DNA of 64,000 nucleotides from CAWAWP01 sp963841205 (GTDB lineage: Bacteria > Chloroflexota > Ktedonobacteria > Ktedonobacterales > JADMIN01): contig CAWJCH010000030.1 of assembly GCA_963841205.1 (NCBI GenBank), positions 1 through 64,000 of the forward strand. The letters run 5' to 3'. The position numbers were made by a program, and so were the translations under genes. This document shows, piece by piece, positions 44,433 through 54,143 of this stretch. The number at the start of each line of letters is the position of its first letter. Position 1 is the first letter of the stretch. Under the pieces are notes generated by a model, which had not been told where the DNA came from, searched no databases, and saw nothing but the letters and a program-made list of their open reading frames with translations.

Positions 44433-44523
44433 GCCGTTTCCTCTTTCTCCTTCCTCTTTCTCCCCGCGGCCTCGCCTTGCGCGAAGGAACGTTACACGCC
44501 AGCCCTTTGCGTGTGTCTGTTGA

Positions 44524-46185
44524 TTAGATGGGCTCGGTGAGCTCACCAAGCTTATCCGTAAGCTTGATGTTCTCCGCGTAGTCCACCGGGCACGCAATCA
44601 CCGAGACCGTATCCTCGGCGAGCGCCTTCTTCAGCGTGGGCAAGAGATCGGCGGCAGCCTCGATTCGGTATCCCTTGGCACCGAAGCTCTCCGCGTATTT
44701 CACCAGGTCCGGATTCGTGAAATCGACGGTCGCATGGTGACCCAGTTCCATGTCCATCTTCCACTTGATCAGCCCATAGGCATCGTCCACCCAGATGAGC
44801 ACGACGAACGGGATGCGTTCCCGCATCGCCGTCTCCAGCTCCTGGGAATTCATGAGAAAGCCGGCATCGCCCGTCACCGCCAGCACCTTCCGCTGCGGTT
44901 GGGCGAGCTTGACGCCGATCGCGCCGGGCACGGCGAAGGCCATCGTCGCCAACCCGTTCGAGATGAGGCAGGTGTTTGGCTGATATGTCGGGTAGAGGCG
45001 GGCCATCCACATCTTGAGCGCGCCGGTATCGACAAGGACGATGTCCGTTTCGCCCATGGCGGCGCGAATGTCGGCAACTAGACGTTGCGGTTTGACCGGA
45101 TAGGATCGGTCGTTCCGACCAATTTCCAGTTCTTCCTGCAGCAGGCCACGTATTTTCACCCGCATCGGGGTCAAGCCGGCCCTCGCCTGCACCTGTTCAG
45201 TCAAGGCGTCGAGCGATTGCGCCATGTTGCCTTGAAGTCCGACTGCTACTGGGTAGTGCGCATCGACGTGGGCAGGATAGCGGTGGATGTGCAGGATCCG
45301 CTTCTCACCGTCGCGATTGATCTCCGCGGGATCGAACTCCTGCAGATCGTAGCCAACACAGACGACGACATCCGCCTCATCAAAGCCAAAATTGACGTAA
45401 TCATGCCGCATGAAGCCCATCGCCCCCAGTGCGTTGGGATGCTGGTCGGGGAAGACGCCCTTGCCCATGAAGGTGGTGGCCACCGGGATCTGGAGGCGTT
45501 CGGAGCAGCGGATGAGCGCGTCACGTGCTTGATCGCGCACGGCGCCGTGACCAGCGAGGATGATGGGTCTCTTGGCCGCTCGCAGCACCTCCACTGCCCG
45601 CGCCACCTGCGAGGCCGACGGGGAGGCATCGTGCACGACGTTGATCGCCAGTGGTCGAGATCTGACAGAGATTGTCGAGGCTTCAACATCCTGCGGGAGG
45701 GCGAGATAGGCCGCGCCAGGCCGCTCCGTCTGCGCGAGCTTGAAGGCGCTGCGCACCATTTCCGGGATCGCTTCTGCGGATGGAATGAGCGCGGCCCATT
45801 TCGTCGCGGGCTTGAACATGCTGACTAGATCGACAGTTTGGTGCGACTCCTTATAGATACGATTGAGGCCCACCTGTGCGCTGAGCGCGACGAGTGGGAC
45901 ATTGTCGGAGGTCGCATCCGTGGTTCCGAGCAAGAGGTTGATAGCGCCGGGTCCCAACGTGGCTAGGCAGACACCAGCCTTGCCAGTGACGCGCCCATAC
46001 ATGTCGGCCATGAAGGAGGCGCCCTGTTCATGGCGTACCACGATGAACCGGATGGATGAGCGAGCGATGGCGTCGGCTAGGTGGATGTTCTCTTCGCCGG
46101 GGATGCCGAAGACATACTCGACGCCCTCGTTCTCGAGACACTGGACGAGGAGTTGCGCAGTGGTCAGCGAGCCCTGTTCGGTCAT
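44524..46185 (-). CDS. alsS: acetolactate synthase, catabolic (AlsS-like) ThDP enzyme
   Basis: 553 residues from ATG 46185 (MTEQGSLTTAQLLVQCLENEG). ThDP-activating Glu is in FIVVRHEQGASFMADMYGR; cofactor-binding TGDAGFLMNSQELETA; LISNGLATMAFAVPGAIG. The C-terminus (KYAESFGAKGYRIEAAADL and CPVDYAENIKLTDKLGEL) is closely like Bacillus AlsS. It would condense two pyruvates to acetolactate, draining the pyruvate made by the malic enzyme next door. No small regulatory subunit or acetolactate decarboxylase is nearby, and related ThDP enzymes cannot be fully excluded. Confidence 0.85.
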   Translation of the reverse strand: MTEQGSLTTAQLLVQCLENEGVEYVFGIPGEENIHLADAIARSSIRFIVVRHEQGASFMADMYGRVTGKAGVCLATLGPGAINLLLGTTDATSDNVPLVALSAQVGLNRIYKESHQTVDLVSMFKPATKWAALIPSAEAIPEMVRSAFKLAQTERPGAAYLALPQDVEASTISVRSRPLAINVVHDASPSASQVARAVEVLRAAKRPIILAGHGAVRDQARDALIRCSERLQIPVATTFMGKGVFPDQHPNALGAMGFMRHDYVNFGFDEADVVVCVGYDLQEFDPAEINRDGEKRILHIHRYPAHVDAHYPVAVGLQGNMAQSLDALTEQVQARAGLTPMRVKIRGLLQEELEIGRNDRSYPVKPQRLVADIRAAMGETDIVLVDTGALKMWMARLYPTYQPNTCLISNGLATMAFAVPGAIGVKLAQPQRKVLAVTGDAGFLMNSQELETAMRERIPFVVLIWVDDAYGLIKWKMDMELGHHATVDFTNPDLVKYAESFGAKGYRIEAAADLLPTLKKALAEDTVSVIACPVDYAENIKLTDKLGELTEPI

Positions 46186-46258
46186 GGTGCCCCTGCCTCT
46201 CTGCTCGCGGGGAGCTGAGTGCCATGATGGCACTCAGCATTGCTCAGCGGACGTGCCG

Positions 46259-48016
46259 CTAGCGATGGGCCCCCTGCAGGGTCCTCTGCTCGCCCGCTTG
46301 CGTGATCGCCAATGGTGGGTAGACCGGCTGCCACATGGCGTCCTGCACCCGCTGGACGACGTCGCCGAGCGGCGCGCGGGCCAGCCCCTCGGCCGCCGCC
46401 GTCTTGGCGACCTCGACCGCCACGGTCGCCGAGGCCGCCCGCAGGTTCTCGACCAGCGGCAGCAGGGAGGCGCCGGGCTGCTTCGCGTCGACCAGGCTCG
46501 CCACGGCGCGGGCGGCGGCCATGAACATGCCGTCGCTGATCACGCGCGCCCGCGCAACGATCGTGCCCAGCCCCAGGCCGGGGTAGAGCAGCGCATTGTT
46601 GGCCTGGCCGATGGCGTAGGTGACGCCCTTATAGGTGATGGGGCGCGAGGGGATGCCGGTCGCCACCAGCGCCTTGCCGTCGGTCCACGTGATCAGGTCG
46701 GCGGCGCTCGCCTCCATCAGCGAGGTGGGGTTGGAAAGGGGGAAGATGATCGGGCGCGCGGTATGCGCCGCCATCTCCTTGACGATGGCTTCCGTAAAGG
46801 TCCCCGGCGCGGTGGAGGTGCCGACCAGCATCGTCGGATGGATCTGGCGTACGACTTCCGCGAGGCTGATGCCCCCGCCTGGCATGTCGTGGGTCCAGCC
46901 CTTCACCTCGGTGGCCGGACGGGCGTACGCGACCTGGAAGTCGCGCAGGGCGCCGCCCATGTCGTCGGTCAGCAGGCCCTGGATGTCTACACACCAGAAG
47001 CGACGGGTCGCCTCTTCCCGCGACAGCCCCTCCGCCAGCATGGCCGCGCGCAGCTGGTCGGCATTGCCGATGCCCGCCGTCCCTGACCCGAAGATCACCA
47101 CGCGCTGCTCGCGCAGGGGGATGCCCGAGACCTTGACGGCGGAGAGGACGCCCGCCAGCGTGATGGCGCCGGTTCCCTGCACGTCGTCGTTGAAGGTACA
47201 CACCTGCTGGCGATACTTCTCCAGGATGCGCCGCCCGTTGCTGGGCCCGAAGTCCTCCCAGTGCAACAGGACGTTGGGAAACAGCTTGGTCGCCGCCTTG
47301 ATGTAGGCGTCGATGAAGGCGTCGTACCGCTCGCCGCGCGTGCGAGCGTGCCGGTTGCCCAGGTACACTGGGTCGTTGAGCAGGCTTTCACGATTGGTGC
47401 CGACGTCCAGCATGACGGGGATCACGCGGGCCGGATCGATGCCGGCGGCGGCGGTGTAGACGGCGAGCTTGCCGACCGAGATGTCGATGCCGCCGACGCC
47501 CCAGTCGCCGATGCCGAGGATCTCCTCCGCGTCGGTGGCCACGATCAGGTCGACGTCGTCCGGCCCCAGGCCGGTGTTGCGCAGCGACGCCTCGATGGCA
47601 TCGGGAGCGTCGATCGAGAGATAGACGCCGCGCGGGCGGCGGTACTCGTGGCTATATTGCTCGATCGCCTGGGCCACCGTCGGGTCGTAGACGACCGGCA
47701 GCATCTCGGTGAGGTGGTCGGCGAGGAGGCGATAGAACAGCACCTCGTTGCGATCCTGCAGCGCGGTCAGGAACACGTTCTTGGCCAGATCGGTGGGCTG
47801 CTGCTGATACTGGGCATACGCGCGCCGAGCCTGCTCGTCTTGGGTGGTGACGACGGACGGCAGCAGGCCGACAAGGCCCAGCTGCTTGCGGTCCTCTGTG
47901 GTGAAGGCGGTGTCGCGATTCAACATCGGATCGTTGAGCAGCGTGGGGCCCGTCACTTCGGGTTCGACGCGGCCATGTCCGTTGGCGCGACCGTCGACCA
48001 GGTGGTAGTTTCGCAT
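46259..48016 (-). CDS. maeA: NAD-dependent malic enzyme (oxaloacetate-decarboxylating)
   Basis: 585 residues from ATG 48016, AAAGGAATACC upstream. LPVVYDPTVAQAIEQYS, VATDAEEILGIGDWGVGGI, CTFNDDVQGTGAITLAG, NAD fold VVIFGSGTAGIG and PLSNPTSLMEAS identify the large (SfcA-type) malic enzyme. It converts malate to pyruvate with CO2 and NADH. It heads the mae-als-aqp-fum series; spacing to als is 73 bases. Confidence 0.96.
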   Translation of the reverse strand: MRNYHLVDGRANGHGRVEPEVTGPTLLNDPMLNRDTAFTTEDRKQLGLVGLLPSVVTTQDEQARRAYAQYQQQPTDLAKNVFLTALQDRNEVLFYRLLADHLTEMLPVVYDPTVAQAIEQYSHEYRRPRGVYLSIDAPDAIEASLRNTGLGPDDVDLIVATDAEEILGIGDWGVGGIDISVGKLAVYTAAAGIDPARVIPVMLDVGTNRESLLNDPVYLGNRHARTRGERYDAFIDAYIKAATKLFPNVLLHWEDFGPSNGRRILEKYRQQVCTFNDDVQGTGAITLAGVLSAVKVSGIPLREQRVVIFGSGTAGIGNADQLRAAMLAEGLSREEATRRFWCVDIQGLLTDDMGGALRDFQVAYARPATEVKGWTHDMPGGGISLAEVVRQIHPTMLVGTSTAPGTFTEAIVKEMAAHTARPIIFPLSNPTSLMEASAADLITWTDGKALVATGIPSRPITYKGVTYAIGQANNALLYPGLGLGTIVARARVISDGMFMAAARAVASLVDAKQPGASLLPLVENLRAASATVAVEVAKTAAAEGLARAPLGDVVQRVQDAMWQPVYPPLAITQAGEQRTLQGAHR

Positions 48017-48600
48017 CCGGTATTCCTTTTCTGGTTCTGGCTGGTTGCTACGCTCGCGCATGGCAAGCACTCCGTTGTCGTCGCGGGCGACGCGTTCCTG
48101 TGGCGACGTATACCTTCGTTGCTCATGCCTGTGGCGGCCATGTATAAAGGGTGGACCTTGCGCCTCCGTCCCAATACGCGCGCAAGCGGCGGAGGTCTAG
48201 TCGGACGTTCCCTTCAACTACGCTGCCCTTTCATCCGCGCCGACTACGCGCCGCATCGAGTGTGCCACCCCACAACCCGCGACCAGTGACATAAGCGAAG
48301 TAACCCTTACAACGACCCTGACGATGAGGGAGAAATCCCCCACCGCAGCAACATCCGTCAGGGAGGCTTCTCTCGTGCAACATTGCCGCCAAGCATACCG
48401 CGATGGTTCGCGGAACTTGGGTCCGTCACCGCTTCATGGGCGGCGTTTGTCTAGGCTGTGTGGTATGGTGTCAGCCTACTTACCTTAGATCAGGGCTGAA
48501 GGCCCCTGCCGTTAGGCGTGGGGATGCAAGCCCTGTCGCTCGCAGGCGCAACACACGTGCTCATTGACAGCACGCACGCTTTAAGCCCCTACTGCCAACA
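48017..48600. other. promoter region of the malic enzyme set and left end of IS element 4
   Basis: 584 bases without a gene. On the right, AGGGCTGAAGGCCCC-like and TTAGGCGTGGGGATGC sequences at 48487-48525 resemble IS200/IS605 left-end hairpins, as upstream of element 3. The left part should hold the promoter for the malic enzyme gene on the minus strand, not identifiable by eye. Confidence 0.5.
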
Positions 48601-49790
48601 GGCGTAAGACGTTCAAGTACAGCATGGACCCGAACCAACCACAGACGCGGCTCCTGGTCCAGCAGTGGGAAGAGTGCCGCTGGCGCTCTCACCACCTGCT
48701 GGAAGAACGCACGACCGCGTGGGACCAGTGCCAGGAGTCGTTGCGCCGCTAGGACCAGCCGGCGACGCTGCCCGTGCTGAAGGCGGAACGCCCCGCGTTG
48801 GCGGTGGTCCCGTCGCCGGTGTGGCAGGACGTTGCCGTGCGCATTGCCCGGGCGTTTCAGGCGTTCTTTCGCCGTGTGACGAGAGGCGAGACGCCAGGCT
48901 CTCCACGCTTTCGCGGCGCGCAGCGCTAGGCCAGCCTCACCTTCCCGCAGGCTCCAGCAGGCTGCACCCTGGACTAGGCTGCACCCTGGACTAGGCTGCA
49001 CCCTGGACGCGGAAACGAAGCGGCGGCGCATCGCCAATGTCGGACAGGTGAAGGTTGTCCTGCATCGTCCAAGCGAAGGCGTGCCCAAGACGGCCACAAT
49101 GAGCCGCAGTAGCACGGGCACGTGGTAGGTCGGCTGCTCGTGTGCGTGCGCCGAGCCCGTGCCACTGCCCACGACGGGCTTGCCGGTTGGTATTGATGTT
49201 GGACGGCAGACGTTCGCCACCCGCGCGACGGGAACTGAAAGCGCCAATCCGCGTTTCTTGCGGGTTGAAGAGACAGCGATTGCCAAGGCGCCGCGCCGTC
49301 TCTCGCAAGAAGAGCAGGGAACGCCGGAGCGCGCCAGCAGGCGTCGCGTGGTAGCCCGCGTCCCTGCGCGCATCACCTGGCGACGCGGTGACTTGGCCCA
49401 CCACCATGGCCGTCGCCTCGCCACCACCTTCAATCTCATCGCGGTTGAGGATTTGTCGGTCAATCGGATGACGCCTAGCCATGGTCTCGCCACGAGCCTG
49501 CATGACGCGGCGTGGAGCCAGTTCACGCGCCTCCTTTCGTCCACGGCAGCCTGGGCCGGTCGAACGTAGGTGGCGGTAAACCCCGCGTACACGAGTCAAG
49601 AGGGTTCTCGTTGTGGACACCGGCACGCGCGCTCCCTCTCGGACCGCCCCGACACCTGCCCTTGCGGCGGGGGAGTACTCGACCGCGACCTCAACGCAAG
49701 GAAGAACATTTTGAGAGTGGGGCCACACGCGCTGGCTTCGGCCGAGAAGCCCCCGGCTTTCGCCGCGGGGAGTTGTCACCTGGAGTGGAT
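48601..49790 (+). pseudogene. tnpB: heavily decayed TnpB, IS element 4
   Basis: Begins KTFKYSMDPNQPQTRLLVQQ and LKAERPALAVV...VRIARAFQAFFRRVTRGETPGSPRF, the TnpB N-terminal plan, but is crossed by TAG stops at 48751 and 48927. The middle keeps GLPVGIDVGRQTFAT (RuvC Asp) and LIAVEDLSVN (Glu); a stop at 49567-49569 precedes a zinc-ribbon remnant CPCGGGVLDRDLNARKNIL. The right end (CCCCCGGCTTTCGCCGCGGGG, then GTTGTCAC near 49780) is still recognisable. Not functional. Confidence 0.85.
48961..49009. repeat. 17-bp tandem repeat, about three copies
   Basis: GCTGCACCCTGGACTAG repeats at 48961, 48978 and 48995 (last copy partial) within the dead tnpB, and each copy adds an in-frame TAG in one frame. 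A slippage product accumulated after loss of selection. Confidence 0.9.
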
Positions 49791-49798
49791 AGCCTACT

Positions 49799-50030
49799 GT
49801 GGCGAACCGGGAATCCGTGGCGTTCAGCGAGTTGCTGCTGGAGTACCGAGCGGCGGCGGGGCTGACCTGGGAGCAGTTGGCGCCACACCCCGCGGCGCAC
49901 CACCGTCGAGCTGTTCGCCACCACCTTGCGGTTGGACGCCGTCGCGCGCGCAATTCTTCCGCGCAATTCGTCGAAACGGCGAGGGGCTTGAGAGTTCCCG
50001 ACCCCCCCGGCGGCTCGCGGTGAGGGCATC
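49799..50030 (+). pseudogene. remnant of an XRE-type helix-turn-helix regulator
   Basis: ESVAFSELLLEYRAAAGLTWEQLA is the usual start of the Cro/C1-type HTH found in many Chloroflexota and actinobacterial ATPase regulators. The recognition helix is missing; after a frame change RRTTVELFATTLRLDAVARA matches the downstream segment of the same domain. It appears to be a deleted, frameshifted stub. Confidence 0.4.
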
Positions 50031-50129
50031 AGAGTGTCTATGGCGGTGCCCCAGGTGACCGTCGCTGTGTAGGAGGCGGCACGGACGCGGAGTCGCGACT
50101 GCTCAGGTCGGGCGGCAGCAGGCGAGGCT

Positions 50130-50291
50130 ACAATCGACGCGGCGAAGTTCTTCCTGCTTGGTGGCGCGACGCTGTACGGCTTCACCATCTTCCATGAACT
50201 CAAACGCCACCCTGCCGCGGAGGGTCTTGCGCATTGCCCGTCTGGTGGCCGCCGGCGAACTGCGGCTGCGCATCGAGGTGGAGGCCACATA
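50130..50291 (+). pseudogene. possible oxidoreductase C-terminal fragment
   Basis: FFLLGGATLYGFTIFHELKR followed, after a frame change, by RIARLVAAGELRLRIEVEAT and TAG resembles the C-terminal end of zinc-type quinone oxidoreductases. Match is short and by eye only; it may be chance. Confidence 0.25.
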
Positions 50292-50294
50292 GAA

Positions 50295-50948
50295 TCACCA
50301 GCCGAAGCGCGACTGGGACGGGCCCGAGCTCGCCTCGGCGCCGACGTCCCCTCCAGCGTCACCACCGATGCCTCCCGTATCCTCGCCGTCAGCGCTCGGC
50401 TGGGACCTCGGCGACCTGGGCAGGCTCGCGGGATGGGTCGCCCGCCAGGGGTGGTAGTGGAGCCAGCCGCCAACGGCCACGAGCAGCGTGCCGAGCAGGC
50501 TGACGGCGCACCCCGGCAGCAGCGTGTCGGTCAGGATGGGCTGCGGCCCGGTGCTGAACCCTATGAACACGTTGGACGCGAGGCCGATCGCCTGCATGAC
50601 GAGCAGCGCCCCGGCCAGCAGCAGGGCAGGCACGGCGGTGTGGCGCTCGGCGGGGCGGAACTCCTCCACCGCGGTGAGGAGGACGAAGACCAGCGCCAGT
50701 CCCCAGGCGGGATCGGCAGATGAAGAGGAAGAGGCCTTCGGTCGCGCCGGCCCGCGGGTGGGAGGGAAAGGAGCCATAATGCGGTTTTGTCGCAGGTTGG
50801 CGACGCAGGTGACGCTAAGCCAGGGGAGAAAGAAGCCGCCGACCGCCAGGGCAAGCCCGGCGAGGAGCAGCGCGAGGCCAATTCGCCGACGGCGCTGCGC
50901 CTCGTTCGTCACGGTCGCTCTCGCTGCCGGGTCGGATGACGTGCTCAT
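50295..50948 (-). CDS. hypothetical four-TM membrane protein
   Basis: 217 residues; GGAGGAGG 6 bases before ATG 50948. Membrane helices at about 24-45, 83-95, 107-128 and 143-163, with a Gly/Ser/Asp-rich tail. Family not recognised. Starts 12 bases after the stop of the next gene upstream, so the two form an operon. It may act together with that membrane protein. Confidence 0.65.
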   Translation of the reverse strand: MSTSSDPAARATVTNEAQRRRRIGLALLLAGLALAVGGFFLPWLSVTCVANLRQNRIMAPFPPTRGPARPKASSSSSADPAWGLALVFVLLTAVEEFRPAERHTAVPALLLAGALLVMQAIGLASNVFIGFSTGPQPILTDTLLPGCAVSLLGTLLVAVGGWLHYHPWRATHPASLPRSPRSQPSADGEDTGGIGGDAGGDVGAEASSGPSQSRFGW

Positions 50949-50960
50949 GGTGCCTCCTCC

Positions 50961-51542
50961 CTAGAGAACCGCGGGAGGTGTGGGCTCCGACGTACCCGGC
51001 GTGTCGGACGGGCGCATCGGCGGCGGCGCGCTCGCCGGGAAGGCGAAGGCCACCACGACGGCCGCGATCGCGGCGACATTCTGCAGCGCGGTCAGGAGCA
51101 ACAGGCCCCACCCGCCGTTGTTCCGTAGCGCGTCGTACAAGGGCATCAGCAGCGGCTCGCGCAGGGGGAGCCCGACGCCGACGTCGAGCGCAACAGCGAA
51201 GATGAGGGCCAGGAGGACGAGGCGACGCCGGCCACCGCCATCACCCGCGGCATCGGTGAGCAGCAGCACCCACGTCGCGGTGCCCAACGCGCCGGCAATG
51301 AACGTGGCGCCGAAGGACGCGAGGGCCATCAGGTTCGCGAGGACGGTAACCCGGTGGATCTGTTGCGGGGCCCAGATCTCGACGGCGAGGATCGCGAGCA
51401 GGACCAGCACGGCGAGCGCCGCCGCGAGGGCGACGAGTCGGGTCGCGCGGCGTGGGCCGCGTCGGCCGAGGACGAGGAGCCAGGCCAGCAGCGGCGCAGA
51501 CAGGGCGTAAAGCAATGGGATCCACTGATAGATGTCGATCAC
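50961..51542 (-). CDS. hypothetical five- to six-TM membrane protein
   Basis: 193 residues from GTG 51542 (VIDIYQWIPLLYALSAPLLA), AAGGGG 9 bases upstream; an ATG further upstream lacks a site. Hydrophobic segments alternate with short Arg-rich loops; one region (VTVLANLMALASFGATFIAGALGTATWVLLL) is very Ala/Leu-rich. Family not recognised. First gene of a two-gene unit. Confidence 0.65.
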   Translation of the reverse strand: MIDIYQWIPLLYALSAPLLAWLLVLGRRGPRRATRLVALAAALAVLVLLAILAVEIWAPQQIHRVTVLANLMALASFGATFIAGALGTATWVLLLTDAAGDGGGRRRLVLLALIFAVALDVGVGLPLREPLLMPLYDALRNNGGWGLLLLTALQNVAAIAAVVVAFAFPASAPPPMRPSDTPGTSEPTPPAVL

Positions 51543-52521
51543 GGGCAGGCCCCTTCGGGCGACGAGAGGTCGGTGCCGTGGCAGGCGTGCGGCACCGGAC
51601 CAGTCTAGCACGACCGGGCCTCCAGGCAAGCATGCGCGACGCGCGACGAGTGACAGCGGGAAGGAGGCGAAGGAACAGGGGTCAACTGACCGCGAAGGCC
51701 CGCCCGTTCTTGCCGCGATCCGTCACCGGATCGCGGTGGGCGCAATAGTAGTCTCACGCGCCATTCGATTTACAGCTCTTGCAACGAATACATTCCAGGA
51801 GCCCTGAAATGAACGGCATTCATGCGACCGCGATCGCCGAAAAAGTGATGTTCGAGGAGTTGGAGGCGACGCAACCCGCGTTCAACGATGTGGTGCTGCC
51901 TCCGACGCGCGCCCACGTCGAGTACTGGCGCAAGCTCTGCCGGGCGTTCTCGCTCGAATTCGCCGCGAATTCACTCCGAATTTCGTCGCCACTTCGGCGC
52001 ATTAGGGTCGAATTCCACAGGTATTAGGGGGCATTTCGCGTGGATTTGCGGCCGCGAGGAGGAGAGGGGCTGACGCCCAGCTTGCGGAGGTGCCTGAAAG
52101 ACGGGGGAGGCCGGAATTATTCCGGCTTGGAGCGGGAGACGGGGATCGAATCTGCGACGCCGTGCTCGGAAGGCGGGCACTTACATTTTCACTGCCTGGC
52201 AGCAGAGAATTCCTTTGAATCCAACACTACTCCCCACGGTACGTAATACGCCCTGAAATTCGGCAGTTGCCAACCGATTTCCCAGAGTTCCTGTCACGGC
52301 ATGTACTTGGTTTCCAACCGAGGAAGCTTCGTTGATATCTCAGGATCTATGCCGGCGCATCGTCACCAAGCGCCACAATGGCCAGATGGGGCTCTGCAGC
52401 GCACCGGGCGGAGGTAGCTGTTTGGACGAAAAGGGGTCGTCTATTATGCCAAGATCACGTTGCCAAGCGGAAAGCTCCGTTCTCACGCATGAGCTATTTC
52501 TCGCCAAATCGCCACCCTCCT
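51543..52521. other. junction region with a tRNA scar, no firm gene
   Basis: About 980 bases. A frame from ATG 51809 (MNGIHATAIAEKVMFEELEATQ) looks codon-biased for ~45 codons, then breaks into repeated GAATT/CGCCGCGAATTC text and stops at 52027; it may be a gene cut off by an insertion. The tRNA-Gly 3' fragment lies at 52128-52173. To its right up to 52521 nothing convincing is seen. Confidence 0.5.
52128..52173 (-). other. 3' half of tRNA-Gly(TCC), older attachment-site scar
   Basis: The minus strand reads CTTCCGA (anticodon loop, TCC) on through a T-arm GCAGATTCGATCCC and acceptor GTCTCCCGCTCCA with CCA at 52128. No matching 5' half (GCGGGAG...) lies to the right, so it is a fragment. It matches the fragment at 59515-59561 at about 38 of 46 positions, in the same orientation. 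Elements that integrate in tRNA genes leave exactly such a 3' half at one junction. Confidence 0.65.
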
Positions 52522-53181
52522 TTACAGATGCGCTGTCTCGTTCTCGATATGCTTTTTGGTCAGCTGATAGTGCTGGATGGAGCGCGCCCGATTCATGCAA
52601 GCTGGACTACACCAGCGGCGGGTAGCGCTCCGCGTGACGTCATAGAAGAATAAAACACAGCGGTCACTCCTGCACTGATGAAGCCGCAGCCAGTCAGACT
52701 CGGTGAAGAGCCGCACCGCGGAGCGGGCGACGGGGATCAGGACGCTCCCCCACTCAGGATCACGAAGATGTGTGACCGCTCTGACGCCGCCACGTCCCGT
52801 TCGTTCGAGCGCGCAGGAGCCCAGCGCCAGGACCGCATTGAGCGGCTGTAGATCCCCCTCCTCGACCGCCTGCCGCTCGACCACGTGGGTGATAAGGATG
52901 CGCAACGTCGTGCGCAGGGTTTTGATGGCATCGAGCAGCTCGCTCGTCCATGCGATCGGTACTCGTGCTCCCTCGACGGCGCACTCGTCAGGGTGCTGCT
53001 TGCATGCATCTTCCCACCAACGTGCCAGCGCCTCGGGCGATGCGAGCAGATCGCGCGGCTTGCCCCGATCTATTACCTCAGTATTGATCAGATCCAGCGC
53101 CAACGCGCCGTGCAGCGACAGGGACTCACGGGCGGATGCAGTGAGGCGCCGTGGGGGTGTCTGCCGTGTGGCTTTGGGCAT
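52522..53181 (-). CDS. CGNR zinc-finger/ABATE-type stress regulator (CMNR variant)
   Basis: 219 residues from ATG 53181 (MPKATRQTPPRRLTAS), AAAGGAG upstream. The N-terminal ~150 residues match the ABATE domain layout (ALALDLINTEVIDRGKPRDLLASPEALARWW); the C-terminus is the zinc finger LHQCRSDRCVLFFYDVTRS and RRWCSPACMNRAR. The family's CGNR is CMNR here; all four Cys remain. Likely a DNA-binding regulator of nearby genes; divergent from the MOSC gene with a 263-base shared promoter region. Confidence 0.85.
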   Translation of the reverse strand: MPKATRQTPPRRLTASARESLSLHGALALDLINTEVIDRGKPRDLLASPEALARWWEDACKQHPDECAVEGARVPIAWTSELLDAIKTLRTTLRILITHVVERQAVEEGDLQPLNAVLALGSCALERTGRGGVRAVTHLRDPEWGSVLIPVARSAVRLFTESDWLRLHQCRSDRCVLFFYDVTRSATRRWCSPACMNRARSIQHYQLTKKHIENETAHL

Positions 53182-53444
53182 CACGAACTCCTTTCTGTGC
53201 ACTGCGTGCCCCGACGACACCCCATTGTGCGCTCCAAACTCATTATACATAGCTATTCACATCTTGACGAGTACAATTGCGGCCGTTATAGTCTCATTTA
53301 TACAGGCCAAAAGCGCTTTAGACCTATATAGATTGACATTCCCCCTGACGGCCACTGCTCGTAGCATACGGGAGGGAATGCCGACCAGATGTCTGGGCGG
53401 GAGACATGCATTTAGGCGTTTTGACAGACGGGAAGGGTGGAACC

Positions 53445-54107
53445 ATGCAGCCAACATCGGCGCTGCGTGTGCAGTCGGTCAACGTGGGATTGCCCAGAGT
53501 GGTGCGCTGGAAGGGACGCACGGTGTCGACAGGCATCTTCAAGGAGCCGGTGGCGGGCCGAGTAGCCGTTAGGCTGCTCAATTTGGAGGGGGATCAGCAG
53601 GCGGACCTGAAGGCCCATGGCGGACCACAGATGGCCGTCTATGTCTATCCCGCCGAATACTATGCGTTCTGGCACGAGCAGTATCCCGCGATGGAGCTGC
53701 CGTGGGGCGTGTTCGGGGAGAATCTCACGACCTGGGGTTTGCGGGACGATGCCGTGTACATCGGCGATCACCTGCAGGTGGGGTCGGCGCACTTGGTGGT
53801 GACGCAGCCTCGCATGCCCTGCTACAAGCTCGGCCTCAAGTTCGGGCGCGACGACGTCCTCAAGCGCCTCTTGAAGAGCGGATTCTCCGGCTTCTACTGC
53901 GCCGTACTCCAGGAAGGTGATGTGGCGGCCGGCGACCCGATCACGCTGCTGCGCCGTGACGAGCACCAGATAACCGTGCTGGATATCGTGCGGCTCGAGC
54001 GCGAGCGCAAGCATGACGTCGACCTGCTGCGCCGGGCGGTGGCGGTGGAGGCCTTGTCCCCATCGTGGCGGGATTACTTCGTAGAGCGCCTCACCGAGCT
54101 CTCATAG
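53445..54107 (+). CDS. MOSC domain protein (YiiM-like)
   Basis: 220 residues from ATG 53445 (MQPTSALRVQSVNVG), GAAGGGTGG upstream. GDQQADLKAHGGPQMAVYVYP, FGENLTTWGL and TQPRMPCYKLGLKFG (with the conserved Cys of molybdenum-cofactor sulfurase C-terminal domains) are diagnostic. YiiM-type MOSC proteins reduce N-hydroxylated compounds with Moco. The CGNR-type regulator is divergent, and an F420-type enzyme follows by 36 bases, forming a small redox/detoxification set. Confidence 0.9.
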   Translation: MQPTSALRVQSVNVGLPRVVRWKGRTVSTGIFKEPVAGRVAVRLLNLEGDQQADLKAHGGPQMAVYVYPAEYYAFWHEQYPAMELPWGVFGENLTTWGLRDDAVYIGDHLQVGSAHLVVTQPRMPCYKLGLKFGRDDVLKRLLKSGFSGFYCAVLQEGDVAAGDPITLLRRDEHQITVLDIVRLERERKHDVDLLRRAVAVEALSPSWRDYFVERLTELS

Positions 54108-54143
54108 GCCGCTTTCCCCAGCATAGCACACAGGAGGACAGGC

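Noticed and set aside
52127..52246. Short frame beginning MERETGIESATPC
   Set aside because: Same antisense-of-tRNA artefact, over the older scar.
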